Of a stretch of 64,000 bases of DNA, positions 46,300-61,200 are shown piece after piece; positions within the stretch are counted from its first letter, which is position 1; each line of letters begins with the position of its first letter. The position numbers and the translations under genes are program-made. Origin of the DNA: Lumbricus rubellus (lineage: Eukaryota; Annelida; Clitellata; Crassiclitellata; Lumbricidae); contig OX243812.1 of the NCBI GenBank assembly GCA_945859605.1, positions 49,839,762-49,903,761 of the forward strand. The letters run 5' to 3'. The notes beneath the pieces were generated by a model. That model was given only the letters and a program-made list of their open reading frames with translations, was not told the DNA's origin and ran no database searches.

Positions 46300-49200
46300 G
46301 TAAATGCTATTATAGTTTCAGAACTAAATATTGATAATATTCGTGACAAGAAGTTGCAGTTCATAACGTAGAGTTTTGGGATGCCTTTTAGCGCTGCACG
46401 GTCTAGCGTGGCAACCCTAGAAGCCCTACCTAACCGAGAAACGACCGAAATGTTGTCAATTTATTGTTGGGTTAAATCCAAATTGGGGTCATTTACGACT
46501 AATCGCGTATAAAAAAGACAGTGGGTGAATTGACCCAGCGAATCCCCAAAAGTGATCAATGAACGCGCTCGTGAATAAGCCGGTGCCCCGCGCTTGGCTT
46601 TATTTAGAAATCAGGAGTTTACGATTACGAATGAACGCATTAACACGTGTTATTACATGATCGACAGACAGCACAATGTGAACTTGCTATTGAGCTTAGT
46701 TCTATTTAAAATCCGAATTTTATGTAGAAGTTAACTCGCATTAGTTGACATCAGATGCTTTGCCGCATTTAACACAGTTTTATTGGCTTTTTCTGCAATA
46801 TCACCTAGGTGTTCTTTTGACTGTGGAGTTTGCAAAGTCTTCTCTGGAGATTGAGACCCAGCTAGCTGAAACAACAACCCTCTCAGTAGATGGGTATGTA
46901 CAATCAACACTTACATTTGTAATAAGTGACACTTACATTTGTAGGAACTAGGAAGTGTATGTCTATATGTTGATGTTTGCATAGCATCTCTTCAGGTACG
47001 ACCTGTAGAATTGCGCGTGAAATACCGTTCACATGTTTTCAACACTTTTTTGTTCATGAGGAGAAGTTATGCTAGGTTGTGGGCAGACTGGATACAATTT
47101 TATAGCTCCTTTTTCTTGCTTATTACTTGTTATTGAAAATATGAGACAGCCATTTTATAGAGCCGTATCAAGCGGGGTTTAGGAAGTGCAAGAGTATTGT
47201 CCAAGTTCACGCATTCACGAATAGGTACAGAAAGTGTGGTCTTTGAATTTGGCGTCTCATCATTCAAGGCATTTATATGGTATATTTTCAGGATATCTAC
47301 TCAGATGTGTCACTTATGTATCTAATCTTCAGTGGTTGTTAACTTATGCATCTAAGAGTAGTAGTTGATATATAGTTCCTTTGGTGCATCTCACAATGTG
47401 TTGCTTGTGCTAACTCATATGGCATCATTAATTCAAAATGTGCATACATATGAATTATGAATCACTATAAGTGAAGATGTGCTGAAACTCAACATCCATT
47501 AAGTACTGCGTTGTCAATGTAAAAAGATAGTCTCCAGATATCCATCAGTTTCTGCAGGAAATTCATTTGTTATAATTGTTGCCATATTTGACTATGCCTT
47601 CCATGTTATGTGGTCTTGAACCAGGTGTGATGCCCTATTAACCTTGCTATTAATTTTGCCTTTTTTGTATGAATTTCTAGCGATGTTACCTTCAGCACGC
47701 CGTCGTCCATACTCAGGTTTCTCGCTCGTGCAGCTGAAAACCTCGGACTGTACGGAAAGAACATTCTGGAAAAAACAGAGGTACACAGAATTTTTGACTG
47801 GTTACAAAAAAAGGTTTTGACCATTTCTGTTATATATGCATTTTGGTTCTTAATGAAAACTGTGCACAGCCTTTTTGAAGTCATCTCATTTTTAAATCTT
47901 GCCCTTTTGAATGCAGGCTGTGTCAGCGCAGGGTGTTACGGGCATTGAACCGTGTCTTTCAGGATCTATTTGTTCTTCAAGCAAGATTGTTTCCTTCAAC
48001 TACACATTCCATGCTACTCGTACTATTGTTTTAGCCTAGCACTCTGGTAAAGTAACCAATTTTTATGCTGAACTGATTTTCTAAAACTGGTCGTCTAAAG
48101 AATTATTTTGCAAGTACTAAAACTAGATGGTTTTCTCTCCCATCGTGGACCTTGTATGTACAGGGTGGGCCAAAAGTATTTATCCAACTTTGAAGGCCTA
48201 TAACTTAGGCAGTTTAGCAAGTAAGTGTATGCTTAATGCATCAAATTAAAGGTAGTTATATCAGCTATAAGTCCGACAAATTTCATTAGGGTAGCTTGCA
48301 CTACGCGCCATATAATTATTTTGTACCGCACCTACCTTGTTTTCTGACGTAAACAATAATTTCATCATGGCGCCGCTATCAGAAGATGACAGGACTTTGA
48401 TTCGAATTTTAAGAATTGAAAAACATTTGAATGCATATCAAATGATGAATGAATTTCCTGCTAGAAACTGGAGTAAAAACAATCTCAACCGATTAATTAG
48501 ACAAATTGACGCGAGTGCAAGTTCTAAACGTAAACCTGTTACTGGCTGTCTTCGTTCGGCACGTAGGCCTACCGCTGACAACATCGCTTGTGTAGCTGAA
48601 TTGGTCTGTAGCCAAGAGGATAATCCAGGCACAAGCAAAAGTCCTGACCTAATAGCCCTGACCTAATGTAGCGAATTAAATGCTTAACAAACGAATTAAT
48701 TAACTGATGAACTGTTTAATTATTAATTCTAGGTAATAGTCAAGCTAGCGTAATTACTGGCGTATTAGTTAATTATAATGAACAGTTGTGGCTTAGCTTA
48801 ATATAATAAAAGGAGCTACAAAGAAATCAACACACACAGGGACGAGAACGAGGCGCGCGTTGGCAACGTGCCAAGAAACTCACGAGGCAGACGACCGAAA
48901 TAATAACATTGATAGGAGGCGAAAAACTTTCGACGGGACGGTAGCCATTAAACATTTTTGGCGATTCGTTAAAGTTAATTCGAAAGGCCTTGATGATCCA
49001 TTGTGGGGAAGTAAGATTTCAGTGTCTACTTACTCCCACTGCAGAGCCGTAAGACCGAGGGGAAGGTAGTACCTTTGGCCGGTTAAGTTTAGTGACTTTG
49101 CGAAGCGCTGAACGTTTTCGAGCGATTGACAGTTGATGAGCAATCGGCGAGAACTGTGGAAAACAATTGCGATTGATCTGAAGTGAGCGAGGAGGCGGAA

Positions 49201-52200
49201 CTGCATCGACAACAGAGGTGGAAGATCGGTAGGCTGCGGTGACGAGACGAAGCCTACAATTCAGCGTCAGTACGGTGGCGAACTTTGACGGACGACTTCG
49301 AGGGAGGGTCAACCGATCCTTTCTTGTCCATCCAGTCTGCTCCCTGTATTCGTGACGAGGACTGAGTGAAAATCATCTTGAGCGAAGGACTTCATCATCC
49401 AACGAGAATGGACGCATGAGGGCAGATAAGAAAACTCACGATAATAATTATTTAGTCTAATACGCCACACTAGGTAGATAGATTATTGATTATATTAACT
49501 GTTGTATTTTGATATTTTATTATACATTCTAAAATGAAGTCACAGTGTGTTTGTGTTACAGATATCTTCATATAGTTAATTAATGTTCATTCCATCGACC
49601 TCTGAGTTTAAAGATTGCATTAGCTTAAAAACTAGTGTACGCGACACTTAAATCTCGTTGATTACTCAATCTGGGGTGCTTTGCAGCAACGGGTTTATCG
49701 TGAACGGATAGTAAACGTCGAGCATCTCACTCGTTGCTGGACTGAGATCAGCCAGGAACTCATCAATGGAGCCATAGATCAACGGGCACGTCGCATTCAT
49801 GCAGTCATTCGAGCTCGTGGAAGACACATTGAATATTTATTTGATTAAATAATTCTTGGATTTCTTAATGGCTATCAATAATGCAAACTTGCAAAGACTA
49901 ATTTTCCAAGTATTGTGTTTTGCAAGATAGACGAATTAAAATCATTGTAAAATCATTGTAAACTGATACATATTCAGTACAGTAGTTTTATGCAATTATT
50001 ATTAAAGCTAATAATGTAAATTTTTGAGCAGTTGTAGCTGATACAACGACCTTTAATTTGATGCATTAAGCATACACTTACTTGTTAAATTGCCTAAGTT
50101 ATAGGCCTTCAAAGTTGAACAAATACTTTTGGCTCACCCTGATGAAATTATTGTTTACGTCAGAAAACAAGGTAGGTGCGGTACACAATAATTATATGGC
50201 GCGTAGTGCAAGCTACCGTAATAAAATTTGTCGGACTTATAGCTGATATAACTACCTTTAATTTGATGCCTTAGGCATACGCTTACTTGCTAAACTGCCT
50301 AAGTTATAGGTCTTCAAAGTTGGATAAATACTTTTGGCCCACCCTGTAGAATTCTCTGTCTGTCCCTTTGACTAATGCACCTACTTTAGTAACATTTAAA
50401 ACAGACCAGTATCTAATTGGTTTGCAATGTAGCAATAATTCTAATGTATGTCGAAATACTTTTGAAGATATATATGTAGATTGCTGCTTGTTCATCTTTT
50501 CTACCTACTTGAAATTATGGGAAATTGGGGGGTTCTGCCAGCAGAGAAATTTTGCTCCTTGAGGAATAACCCTTGACACTAAGAAGCATGTTTTGGGGTA
50601 GATAATGTGATTGTATAATTTAGTTAACTATAATGAATATATTATGTACTGAGTGCTTGAATTTGTTGATGCTGTGATGCTTGGTGTCAATAAAAAGTTT
50701 GTATCTATGTGATTGGAATGATGCTTAGATGTTTTTCACATAGGTCGATCACTGGCTGAGCTTCAGTTCCTACTGCTTGGGATGTCCAGCGGAGTTCAAC
50801 GATGCCTTGAGTTACCTCGACCAAGTCTTGGGTCCAATCACGTTTCTTGTTGGTCATTCACTGACCATTGCGGACATTGCGGTGTGGAGTACCCTACAAG
50901 GTATTTGCAAATCAGTGCAACTCAACTCAGTATTGTGTGACATGGTTTAGGATTGATCACATGCCCAGTAAGACTGGAGTTTTGGTTCAAAGTTCCATTA
51001 GATATTCACTAAATAGAATCCTTGAGCATATTGTTGTAATAAATACACTTAATATGGAGCCTTTAAAGGCCTTTCAAAGACTCCAATCAGTGCATCTCAA
51101 CTTCAAATTGTTGCAAGCTAATATTTAATTGCTGTGCTTGTTAACACATTGACTGCCAGGTACGAGATAACTCGTGGTTAAACCAGTCATTTAATAGGCC
51201 CCCCAGAAATTTGCGCCAAGAAACTGAAAAAATTGCGCACCAAAAACAATAAATTTGCGCCAATTTTGCGCAAGTTAAAAAATGATAATTTTCGTTAGTT
51301 TTTCATTGAATCAGTGTACCAAAGTATCTAACAGTATTTTTGTCATTTAGTGTAAAGCTTTGGCGTTTTATAAATTAGAAAATCAAGCAAAAATGCAGTT
51401 ATAAAGTTTCTATAACCATGAGATTAATGTATTCAGACGATTGCAAAGAATTTTAATCTTGCAAAATTTACGCCCACCGAAATCTACGTTCATTACAAAT
51501 AGGCCTACAACTTCAAGATGGTATTAATTATATATCATATGCCTATATTATAATGAATCACCAATTTACAAAACGTGTTGAAAAGTAGCCTTCCGTCTTC
51601 GTGTGCACGCCTGACGCCTATATAGATTAAAATGCGTTCGTTCTGTCATAAGCTGAGACAGCACGCGACGCTGCCGTGTGATCGCTTTGAGAAACTTCGT
51701 CTAGAACATATTTTATTGTGTGGCCGTGAAGTTCAGGAATATTTTATACTTTAAGTTTTGTGCATTACTACTAAAAATAACGATCTTTAACTAAAAATTC
51801 CGATATAATTTCGTCCCATTCGGAGGCTGCCATTTTGATTATCGCCCATCGGTTTCGTTGCTATGTTGAACTGCGGCGCGCTGAAGAGATTTTTAAGTCA
51901 ATCAAAGCCCAATTTAGATAAATTAGCAAGATTTTGTCAAAAATTGCGCCAAAATCGCGTGGATTGGGATTTTTTGCGCTGTTGCGCGAAACCTGGAAAT
52001 TTGCGGAAAAGTTGCGTTGCGCAAGATCGCGAATTTCTGGGGGCCCTAATTTAACATGGTGTGTAGGCGGTCAATGTGTTAAGGGCTACAATTCTGGGAT
52101 GCCTGTTGTGAACTCTTATTGGCTATCATGATCTCTGATTGATAATATAAACGTGCACTGTCATTGATAATTAGGAACTACGATTGATAATCATGAATTG

Positions 52201-55200
52201 CTGTTGATCTGTCCTTTGTTGAAAACGGGATCTTTTCCACATTATCTGAACATGCTGTGGGATTCTTCATTTAATAAAGATTTAATTTTTGAAGCTGAAC
52301 TCCAACTCTGGTTTTTCTTCTTATAGGCTAGTGCAGTTTGAAGAGAGATGGATTTGAGGTGAAATATTTTCATGCATTGAATACTGGGTTTGTTTAATTG
52401 TAGAAAAGGCTGAGTTTCGTAATTTGCTGTCGCAGAAGAGAGCTCCAGCGCATGTCGTCCGTTATTTTAACTTTCTTGCTGCGAAGCCGGAATTTGAGAA
52501 TGTCATCAAGACATATCTACGTGCATCTGGGTCTCCTGAACCAGAGGTTATTTCGGTAAGACCCTAGTCCCCCAACATCGTTTGGGCTTCTTCTGGATGT
52601 TGCGACTTCATGTTTAGATGGGTTGGGCTTGAAAAGTGTTGTTAGAGTAAAGGAAAGAAGTTGAGCAGAACAATTCAGAAATGCATGGATAGCAGGATGA
52701 TAGAATAGTGCAGACAAATATAATGTGGGAATGGAGGAGAGACAATAGATGCAGAGACAATAGATGCAGAGACAATAGATGCAGTTCTTGGATACTGATG
52801 AGGAGAGAACCTATCATGCTGAAACGAAAGTACATATGACAATTGTCCTAAAGTTGCTTCTGAAGCAACGCTGCTGTAAAGAGGTTCTGATAATGTGAAA
52901 AGAAGCCATTCTATTTTTTTTCTAGATTAAATAATTCCCCCCCGTTGTCTCAAGTGTGTGTAAAAGACACTGTTGAAGTTTTCAGATACATATATGCATA
53001 ACATTCATTTATTTCATTCCAGAGATTTATATGACATATGTGCATATATTATACATGCATGCTTTCACAACAATCATGCTTACATAACATGCATACATAC
53101 ATACATACATACATACACATTACACACAGTCACACACACGGGCATGCATGCATCTATACAAGCATAGATACATATATACTGAGGTCCATTTAAGGCCTCA
53201 ATTGTTGTGCTCTGTGTCCAGGTAGTAACAGAAATGCTCCAGTAGGTCATTTTCACATGTTATGATTAGATTTTGTGGACAGTTGTGGGTTGTTCTTGTA
53301 GAATGTGAAGAAGGAGAGAAAGGAAGAAGGAAAGTTTATTGAACTGCCTGGTGCCGAGATGGGAAAGGTTGTGGTTCGATTCCCACCAGAAGCCAGCGGG
53401 TATGTTGTTTGAAATTCATATGGTTTCTTCATATAGCCCAACTAGCGCCTCCATGGAGCAGTGTGTGTGTATGTGCATTGTATATGCTGATGGACATGGA
53501 CATTCCCAGCCTATGAGGTTACTACACAACATACAGGGCATTTATTTCTTGGGTAATCGAGGTCATGAATAAAATTATTTTTTGTTTCAGACAATGACAT
53601 ACAATTTGTATAGATATTTCATAATTTCAGTTTTACGACACTGTGTGATAACAAAGATCATTAGAGTCACCCTCCTCCTTTATCCAAGCTTTGGACTGAC
53701 ACTGCTACAGTGCAAGCAGTGGCGAAGTTACAATTTGCTTCTCAATTTAACTCAATTCCTTAAAAAACAGGCCCATGACCTCGGATTCTCAATTTTAATT
53801 GGTTTAGCCATAACATTTTTTGAGTATCTGATCATGTTGATTTTGAGAAGTATTTATATACTGAATAATCTGAGGTATGCCGATGATACGACATTATTGG
53901 CGGGTAAGAGGGACGACCTAGTTGAGTTAATAAGAAGAGTCAGGAAGGAAAGCGAAAAGGCGGGACTATACTTCAATGTAAAGAAAACAAAGGTTATGAC
54001 AACTGCAACATACAAAAACTTTGAGGTGAATGGAGAAACGATAGAGGTAGTATTGAGCTTCACATTCCTGGGATCTATGATAGAGAAGGAGGGAAGAAGT
54101 GATATGGAAATAAGGAGGAGGGTAATAATGGGGAAAACGGCAATGAACGGTCTGGAAAAGATTTGGAAGGATAAATACGTGAGCAGGGAAACAAGGAAAA
54201 GACTGGTAAGAGCACTGATCTTCCCAGTGGTCCTATATGGATGCGAGACATGGACAAAGACACGGGATATGGAAAAGAAAATCAACGCGTGTGAGATGTG
54301 GATTTGGAGAAAGATGCTAAGGATTTCATGGACGGAGAAGAGAACTAACGAATCGGTGCGCGAGGAGCTTGGAATAGAGAGGGAGGAGACACTGCAGCAA
54401 ACAGCAACTTGGAGAAAATTGAGCTACTTTGGCCATGTGATGAGATCTAACGGTCTGGAAAACGAGCTGATGACGGCATGCGGTGAGGGAAGGAGAAGAT
54501 GCGGAAGACCTAGGAAGAAATGGTTGGATGAGGTACAGGAAAAGTCTGGCATGAGACTGGAGGAGCTACGAGAGGCGACTAGGGAGAGGAGACGTTGGAG
54601 AGAATACACCAGGGCTTTCGCCAGAGCTCCAGAAGCTGACGGCACCAGGTGACCAGGTGATTTATATACATATCAAAGTCTTGATCAACATAATATTATG
54701 CATAATAACTTGTCTGCAAATTCAAAACTTTATAAAATTCAGATTTTGTTAAAATTTGTAAATCAAACGAAATATTACTAGATAATGTGATTGTCGTTTT
54801 GCTTAGCTATCTGCACATTGGTCATGCAAAGGCAGCGCTTCTCAACCAGTATTACCAGCAGGCCTTTGACGGGAAACTTATCATGAGATTCGACGACACT
54901 AATCCGGCGAAGGAGAATGCCGAATTCGAAAAGGTAATTGAGAAAATTCTGTAGTTGTGTTTTTTTAAAAACATTTTTCATTCATTAATTAAAAAAATTC
55001 ATATAGTGTCTTCAAGACAACTACTGAGAGGCGCTTCCAGTCCAACCATGGTGAGACAAATTTGATTTCTATGAAGTAGGCGCATATAATTGAAAATGGT
55101 GCATATGGGGAATTGGTGAAGTTGGGAGAAGTCTTTAAACCTGCGCCCTTTCTACCAAAGTATTTCTCATTATCCGAAATTCTTTGATCTTGATGCCCTG

Positions 55201-58200
55201 AATGAGTGAAATTAGTAGCTAATGCTCTTGTAGTGTAAGTTCTTTGGTGTGAATGATTAATTTAGGTGATCTTGGATGATTTGAAAATGCTGGGGATTGC
55301 GCCGAATCTGTTTACGTACACGTCGGACCATTTCGACACGCTCTTGGATCTCTGTACTCGGATGATACGCGAGGGAAAGGCTTACGCAGATGACACTGAG
55401 CCGGAGACGATGAAGAAGGAACGAGAGGAACGCGTTGAATCCAAGAATCGAACTAACAGTTGAGTTTTACATTTCACATTTATTTTTATTGTTAAAACCT
55501 TTAGTATGTGTGTATAACTATATGTATAACTAGCTGAACCCGGCCACACGTTGCTGTGGCTGAAAAGAGCATCCAACCACTCGTCCCTACCTCCATTCGA
55601 TCTCCCCTTCCCCTCACCATCCCCCTTCCCCGTCCACTCCCCCTCTCCCTCCCCTCCCTCCCCCTCCCGTCCCCCCACTTCCCCCTCCCCTTCCGCTCCC
55701 CTCTTCTCCCCCTTCTTCTCTTCTCCCCCTTCTTCTCTTCCCACCCCTCCCCCGTCCAATCCCCTCAACTCCCCTCTACCTCCTCCCGTCCCTTTCCCCT
55801 TCCTTTCCCTTCCACCTCCCCTGTACCCTACCTTCCTCCCCTTTCCAGTCCCGATCCCTCCGTCCCTTCCTCTGCCTCCCTGCATCCCTCCCTCGTCCAT
55901 CCCTCCGTTCCCTCGCCTCCCTCTTCGTCCCGCTCCCTCCCCCTCCTTCGTGTCTCCTCGTCGTCCTCGACATCGGCGCGAAAAGGCGAACGCAACAGGG
56001 CCGCTATTGAATGTGTTGAATATCTATATGGGCCTAAATAAAAATGTAACTGAGTACGCACGAGTCTTTCGGACGAAGGATCTCGGAAATTTAAAAATTG
56101 CCGTTCGAATAGGCGCGGGTTTGCATACTGCTTTTTCGCTAAAATCTTGAGAAAAAACACTTTCACTTCGATTCGACCGATTCCGAGTTCAAATTCAACC
56201 CGTCAATAATTATGCATGCCTTGAGCCAATTCGGGCGTGTTTGAAAACGGTGGTTCCGCAAGACTTGTATAGCGCATTTTGAACTCGGAATCGGTCGAAA
56301 GTTGTTTTTTTGTTGTAAAAGATTTTAGGAAAAAAGCATTATGCAAACCCGCGCCTATTGGTATGGAACGTTTTGCTGCAATTTTGAAAAGAATCAGTCC
56401 AGGACTTACCAAGATCCTAGCGGAGAAAGATTCGTGCGAACGCAGTTACATTTTTATTTATATAGATTATATTACTGTTAAATCTATTTATTTGGCACAT
56501 CTTAATTATACATGTATGGATTAGGTACTGTATGTGAAGTGGGTTTTTGCCTGCATTCAGAAATTGTTGTGAGTAGGTTTCTTACATGTGTAGAATAGTA
56601 AAATAATATCACTTCATCTACTTATTGTTATTCACGCGGTTACAGATTCACATCACTGAAATATCCTGTAATATATGCAATGTTATGCATCATAAAGGAT
56701 TAGTTTTACCTGTGGTGGTTGACTCCACTACTAACCTGAGTTGCATTTGTTCTGTAATTGGACAGGTGTTGAGAAGAATCTGGAGATGTGGGAGGAAATG
56801 AAGAAGGGAAGCGCGTTGGGACAGAAATGTTGCGTACGTGCGAAGCTTGACATGAAAAGTGACAACGGATGTCTGCGCGATCCTACGATGTATCGCTGCA
56901 AACCAGAACCACACGTTCGGACTGGTGACAAATACAAGTAGGAAGCCAATTGTTTTTACATTTATTTTCAGAATTGTTTGCGGAGGGGGATGACGGAGAA
57001 TGAGATTGAAGTGGAGTTGCAAATGCATGCATTCACCTATATTCAGAATTCATTAAGCGAAAGATAATTATAAGATGCAACATTTTGGGCATTATTTTAT
57101 GCCTGAGTTTAGAATGATGTAGCCTCCAAGATGAATATGATATTGCCTTATTTAATCTAATGTAATGGCTTCTATATTTAATCTACTGTAACAACTTCTA
57201 TATTTAATCTACTGTAAGGACGTTTATATTTAACCCTTTAATGCCGAGATGGTAGTAAATGGTATGGAAGATATATACCCTCCGGCATTAAAGGGTTAAC
57301 CTAATGTAATGATTTCTATATTTAATCTAATGCACATAATGACTTCTATATTTAATCTAATGTGTTTGCTGTAAATGCTTTAGTTTTATGAATGCTTGCA
57401 GAGCCACATTGATGACATATGTTCGTTTATTCTAGGGCGTATCCGACCTATGACTTTGCATGTCCAGTTGTGGACAGCGTTGAGCAGGTGACACACGCCC
57501 TTCGTACGATGGAATACCACGATCGAGATGATCAGTACTACTGGTTCATCGAAGCTCTTGGTAAGTCGTCGACCAATGACTTCAGGCTGAATGTAGTTTT
57601 TTTGCATCGCACTGATGATACTCTCTTGATGAAATACCAAATATAGATGAGATAGTATAAATATTTTGTTACAGTACATGACTCGGCTGTTTTAATCATT
57701 GTCCATCTTAGTCATGATTCTTTACGCTAGGTCATCATCACGACTGATGAAATGAAAAGCCATGAAATGTCAGATGCATTCTCATGTTCAATAGCAAGTC
57801 AATGTCTGTGTAAAAGTTTCCATCATATAGTGTGACTTTCTGTGGTGACGTACTTACAAGATCCATTGTTAAGTTCATAGATAATTAACTCCAGATTTTC
57901 AGTTTCTCATTGTGGTATAAAACATGTTTGTGTTGGTGAGTGTTTTATTTTGCTGGTTCGCTAAGGATTAAATGCAGGGATGCACGCATTCTACTGTTCA
58001 GCATGCTGGACTGTCGAGCGAGAAATCAGAGGTTAAAATCTCCGCTAGGGCAGAAATTTGTGTCAGAATTTCTGCTCCATCTACGCCCCGAGCTAACTCA
58101 GCTGTCGGTGTGAAGATGAGACAGCAAGGGAGAGGACTGGCCACCTTTCTATATGCTGAGGCTAAGAAAATGAAGACGCTGACACTTCATACCTGTGGCT

Positions 58201-61200
58201 TCCTCAGGGACAGCTTGTGGAACTGCCCCTTCTTCTATGTAAATATGTGATTATTTCACGTTTTCAATGTCTCTGCAGGTCTTCGAAAACCGTATCTGTG
58301 GGAGTACAGTCGCCTGAATCTTCAGAACACCGTGATGTCGAAACGCAAGCTGACTTGGTTTGTCGACGAGGGTCTGGTCGAGGGATGGTAAGCTGTTTGC
58401 AAGTTTGTATATCAATCAATCAATGAATTAATCAATATACCTGGTACTTGTTTATTTAATCATAATATGCTGACATAGATGCAACTTAATTTAAAATATT
58501 AAAAATTACATGGATCGATTCAACGCGTTCACTTCAACGTTATTAATATAAAGAAAACATTGATGATTGTCTTCCTTATCATCAGTAGGAGCTACATAAA
58601 TTCTGCCGTTGTGTTAAATGCTGTTAGGGATGATCCTCGGTTTCCGACCGTTCGTGGTGTCATGAGACGCGGAATGACGGTCGATGGACTCAAGGAATTC
58701 GTTATCGCTCAGGTGATGAGACTAGTTGTTATTTCTCGTCTGTTGATTTTGCTTCGATTTATTATGCTTATCTATCAATTTTGTTATTTAGTGTCTTTGA
58801 TGTGGATCATCAAATAGTTATTAACCCACAATTGGGTTTAGGGATGTTAATATCGGTTTTTCTTAAAACCGATTATCGGTTTGTAAAAACCGGTTTAAAA
58901 CCGGCGGTTATCGGTTTTTTATTTGCCTCTTGGAAATGTTAGATATGATATAATTCAAAGTAATCTATGTGGGCAATTATGTAATGCAAAGTGTGTACAC
59001 GTGAAATCAAGTATTCACAACAAATTCTTCAGTTCTAATTAGGGATTCAAAATGGACATAATTACACTGTATGTTTCTATTAAATCTTCATAATACAAAA
59101 TAAATAAAAGATATTCATAATAAACACGTCTTTTGTCTTTACAAAACAAAAAGGGACTCTACAAAACAAATCGAAACTTAGCAATTTCCGACCATGCTGC
59201 AACTGGAATAAACAGACCATAGATCTAGGAATAGATTAGCGAAATTTCCATAGAGTAAAAAACCTAGGTATAATAATATTCGTCCAATAGCAATCTTCAG
59301 ACAGCAAGGGCCGGTTGCAACTCGGTTCATTTGATAACTCAGCCGATTGGAGATCAGACCACACATGAATTTCAGACAGACGTAAACATAGACATTATGT
59401 TATACGCTCATCTATAATTCTAAATATAGATATCGATGTGCTCAACGGACAGACTGACGAAAATATGGGATGAAAGTTCGAATGTAATCTAAGCATTATG
59501 CGTAATTTTTGGACATTTCTGGTAATTATCGCTGCAATAATGATAACAAAAATTAAAACGATTATCGTTTGGTCAATCATTAAAACCGGTTACCGGATTC
59601 AGAACCGAAAACCGGTTTTCCGGTTTTCGTTTAACATCCCTAATTGGTTTATTGATGTTCAGTTTTTTGTTTTTACTCACTTGAGTTCTGTGTATGGGGC
59701 GTGCGTACATGCATGTGTGTGTGTTATGGTTGAATATGCAGCATGTCTATATTAGCTAATACTTTCCTACATGTACTGCCGTATCTTTAGTCTAAAGTTA
59801 TGCTATTGCAGATGCCTAAATGTTATGCTTTTAAGCAGTTGTTTTATGAGAGAACTTGTGTGTTCTGTTTCAGGGTTCATCACGCTCCATCAACATGATG
59901 GATTGGGATAAAATCTGGGCCTTCAATAAAAAGGTAGGCTTTGAATGAATAAGAGATTTCTACGTACATATGAATTATTATTAATGTTGTTATTCATTTA
60001 TTATCTAATGACCGAGTGTAAGTTGATGGCCCTGAGAAATTATGACTGAGTGCTATCTGGAGGTCCATGTGCAATGCATTGTGCACTGTTGTACGGTGAC
60101 CATCTCAGGAATGAAAGCTCAAACTCGTATCCTTATGACAAGCATGGTTATAAGTCGGCAACCCCGTTCCACCAACTGGGTACTGGTTTGTGGTAATTTT
60201 GAATCACTGACTACATATTATGAACAAATTCATATTACTACATATTATGAACAAATTCAAATTTTTTTGTCGCCAGGTCTCACCTGTAACTTAACTTAAC
60301 CATAAGATATTTTTGTTTGTTGGTTAAGGTTGACTGTATTCTCTACATATGATCTAGTGACTTGTTATGGCACGATTTCACTATACTCATTGCACAAGAC
60401 ATCAGCGTCCTGGGCACGACGTTAAACTGCATCCATCCTCTGCCACAGGGAACCAACAACGTCCCTGTGCCGGTCCTAAGCCCGGACAAAAGGAGGAAGG
60501 TTTGCCAGATGGGTGGCGATACGCTGGCAGTGAAAACCCAAGACAATAGTAATCCGCCAATACCACGACACAAGTGACATAGCTACCCAGATGCTTCAAG
60601 GTGTCATGATGTGGGGCAGACATGCATAGGCCGGTCAGGACAGACCGATAGAGAGAGTCAGAGGGAGAGCATGGGACACAATGGGCATTGACCCACGTTG
60701 TCCTTCATGCCTCTTTTTTCACAATTCTCTTCAATCAGACAAGGTGGTCCAGATGCTCCAAGATGTTAATGGTGTGGACCTGCTGACCGGACCGGTTGAG
60801 GCTGGGCAACATGGCACGAGACAGACTCAGAACAGAGAGTGGCGTCGGACTCCTACGGGCATTGAGCCCAAGGTTATTGATGATGATGACAAGACATCAG
60901 GTTATGGTTGAAAATAATTGTAATAATAATAAGTTCTCTTCGTTTAATTTCAAATTGACGCAATGCAATTATGATTGCAGTTCATGGCACGAATGGTTGA
61001 TTGCAGGAGTAGAATTTAACTGTTGGGAGACAACAGGGTGCCCATCATTTGAAATAAACATGAGTTCAGTGATTATCATCAATTGGTCAAATTGAATGGT
61101 CTTAATTAATATGGAAACTGTGACTGTCTACATTGCAGGTCATCGATCCCTTTGCTCCCCGCTACACTGCTCTGCAGAAGGACAGCGTGGTACCAGTGTT

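Larger units (their letters stand above)
48161..50346 (+). mobile_element. Mariner-type transposon, internally deleted (copy 2), with nested insert
   Basis: Termini CAGGGTGGGCCAAAAGTA on both ends, TA duplication at 48159-48160 and 50347-50348. It has the same N-terminal transposase frame (48337-48666) and the same deletion joint as copy 1, then a 980-bp insertion (48667-49646), then the C-terminal transposase remnant ([20 protein letters not shown] to HIEYLFD, about 49655-49846). It lies in EPRS intron 3, on the opposite strand from copy 1. Confidence 0.88.

Noticed and set aside
55551..56150. Proline/serine-rich 199-codon frame
   Set aside because: Caused by the CCCTCC pyrimidine tract of an intronic repeat.
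60343..60623. Overlapping short frames on both strands as a small gene
   Set aside because: None gives a recognisable product, and they lie inside an EPRS intron in a block that looks like an inserted repeat.
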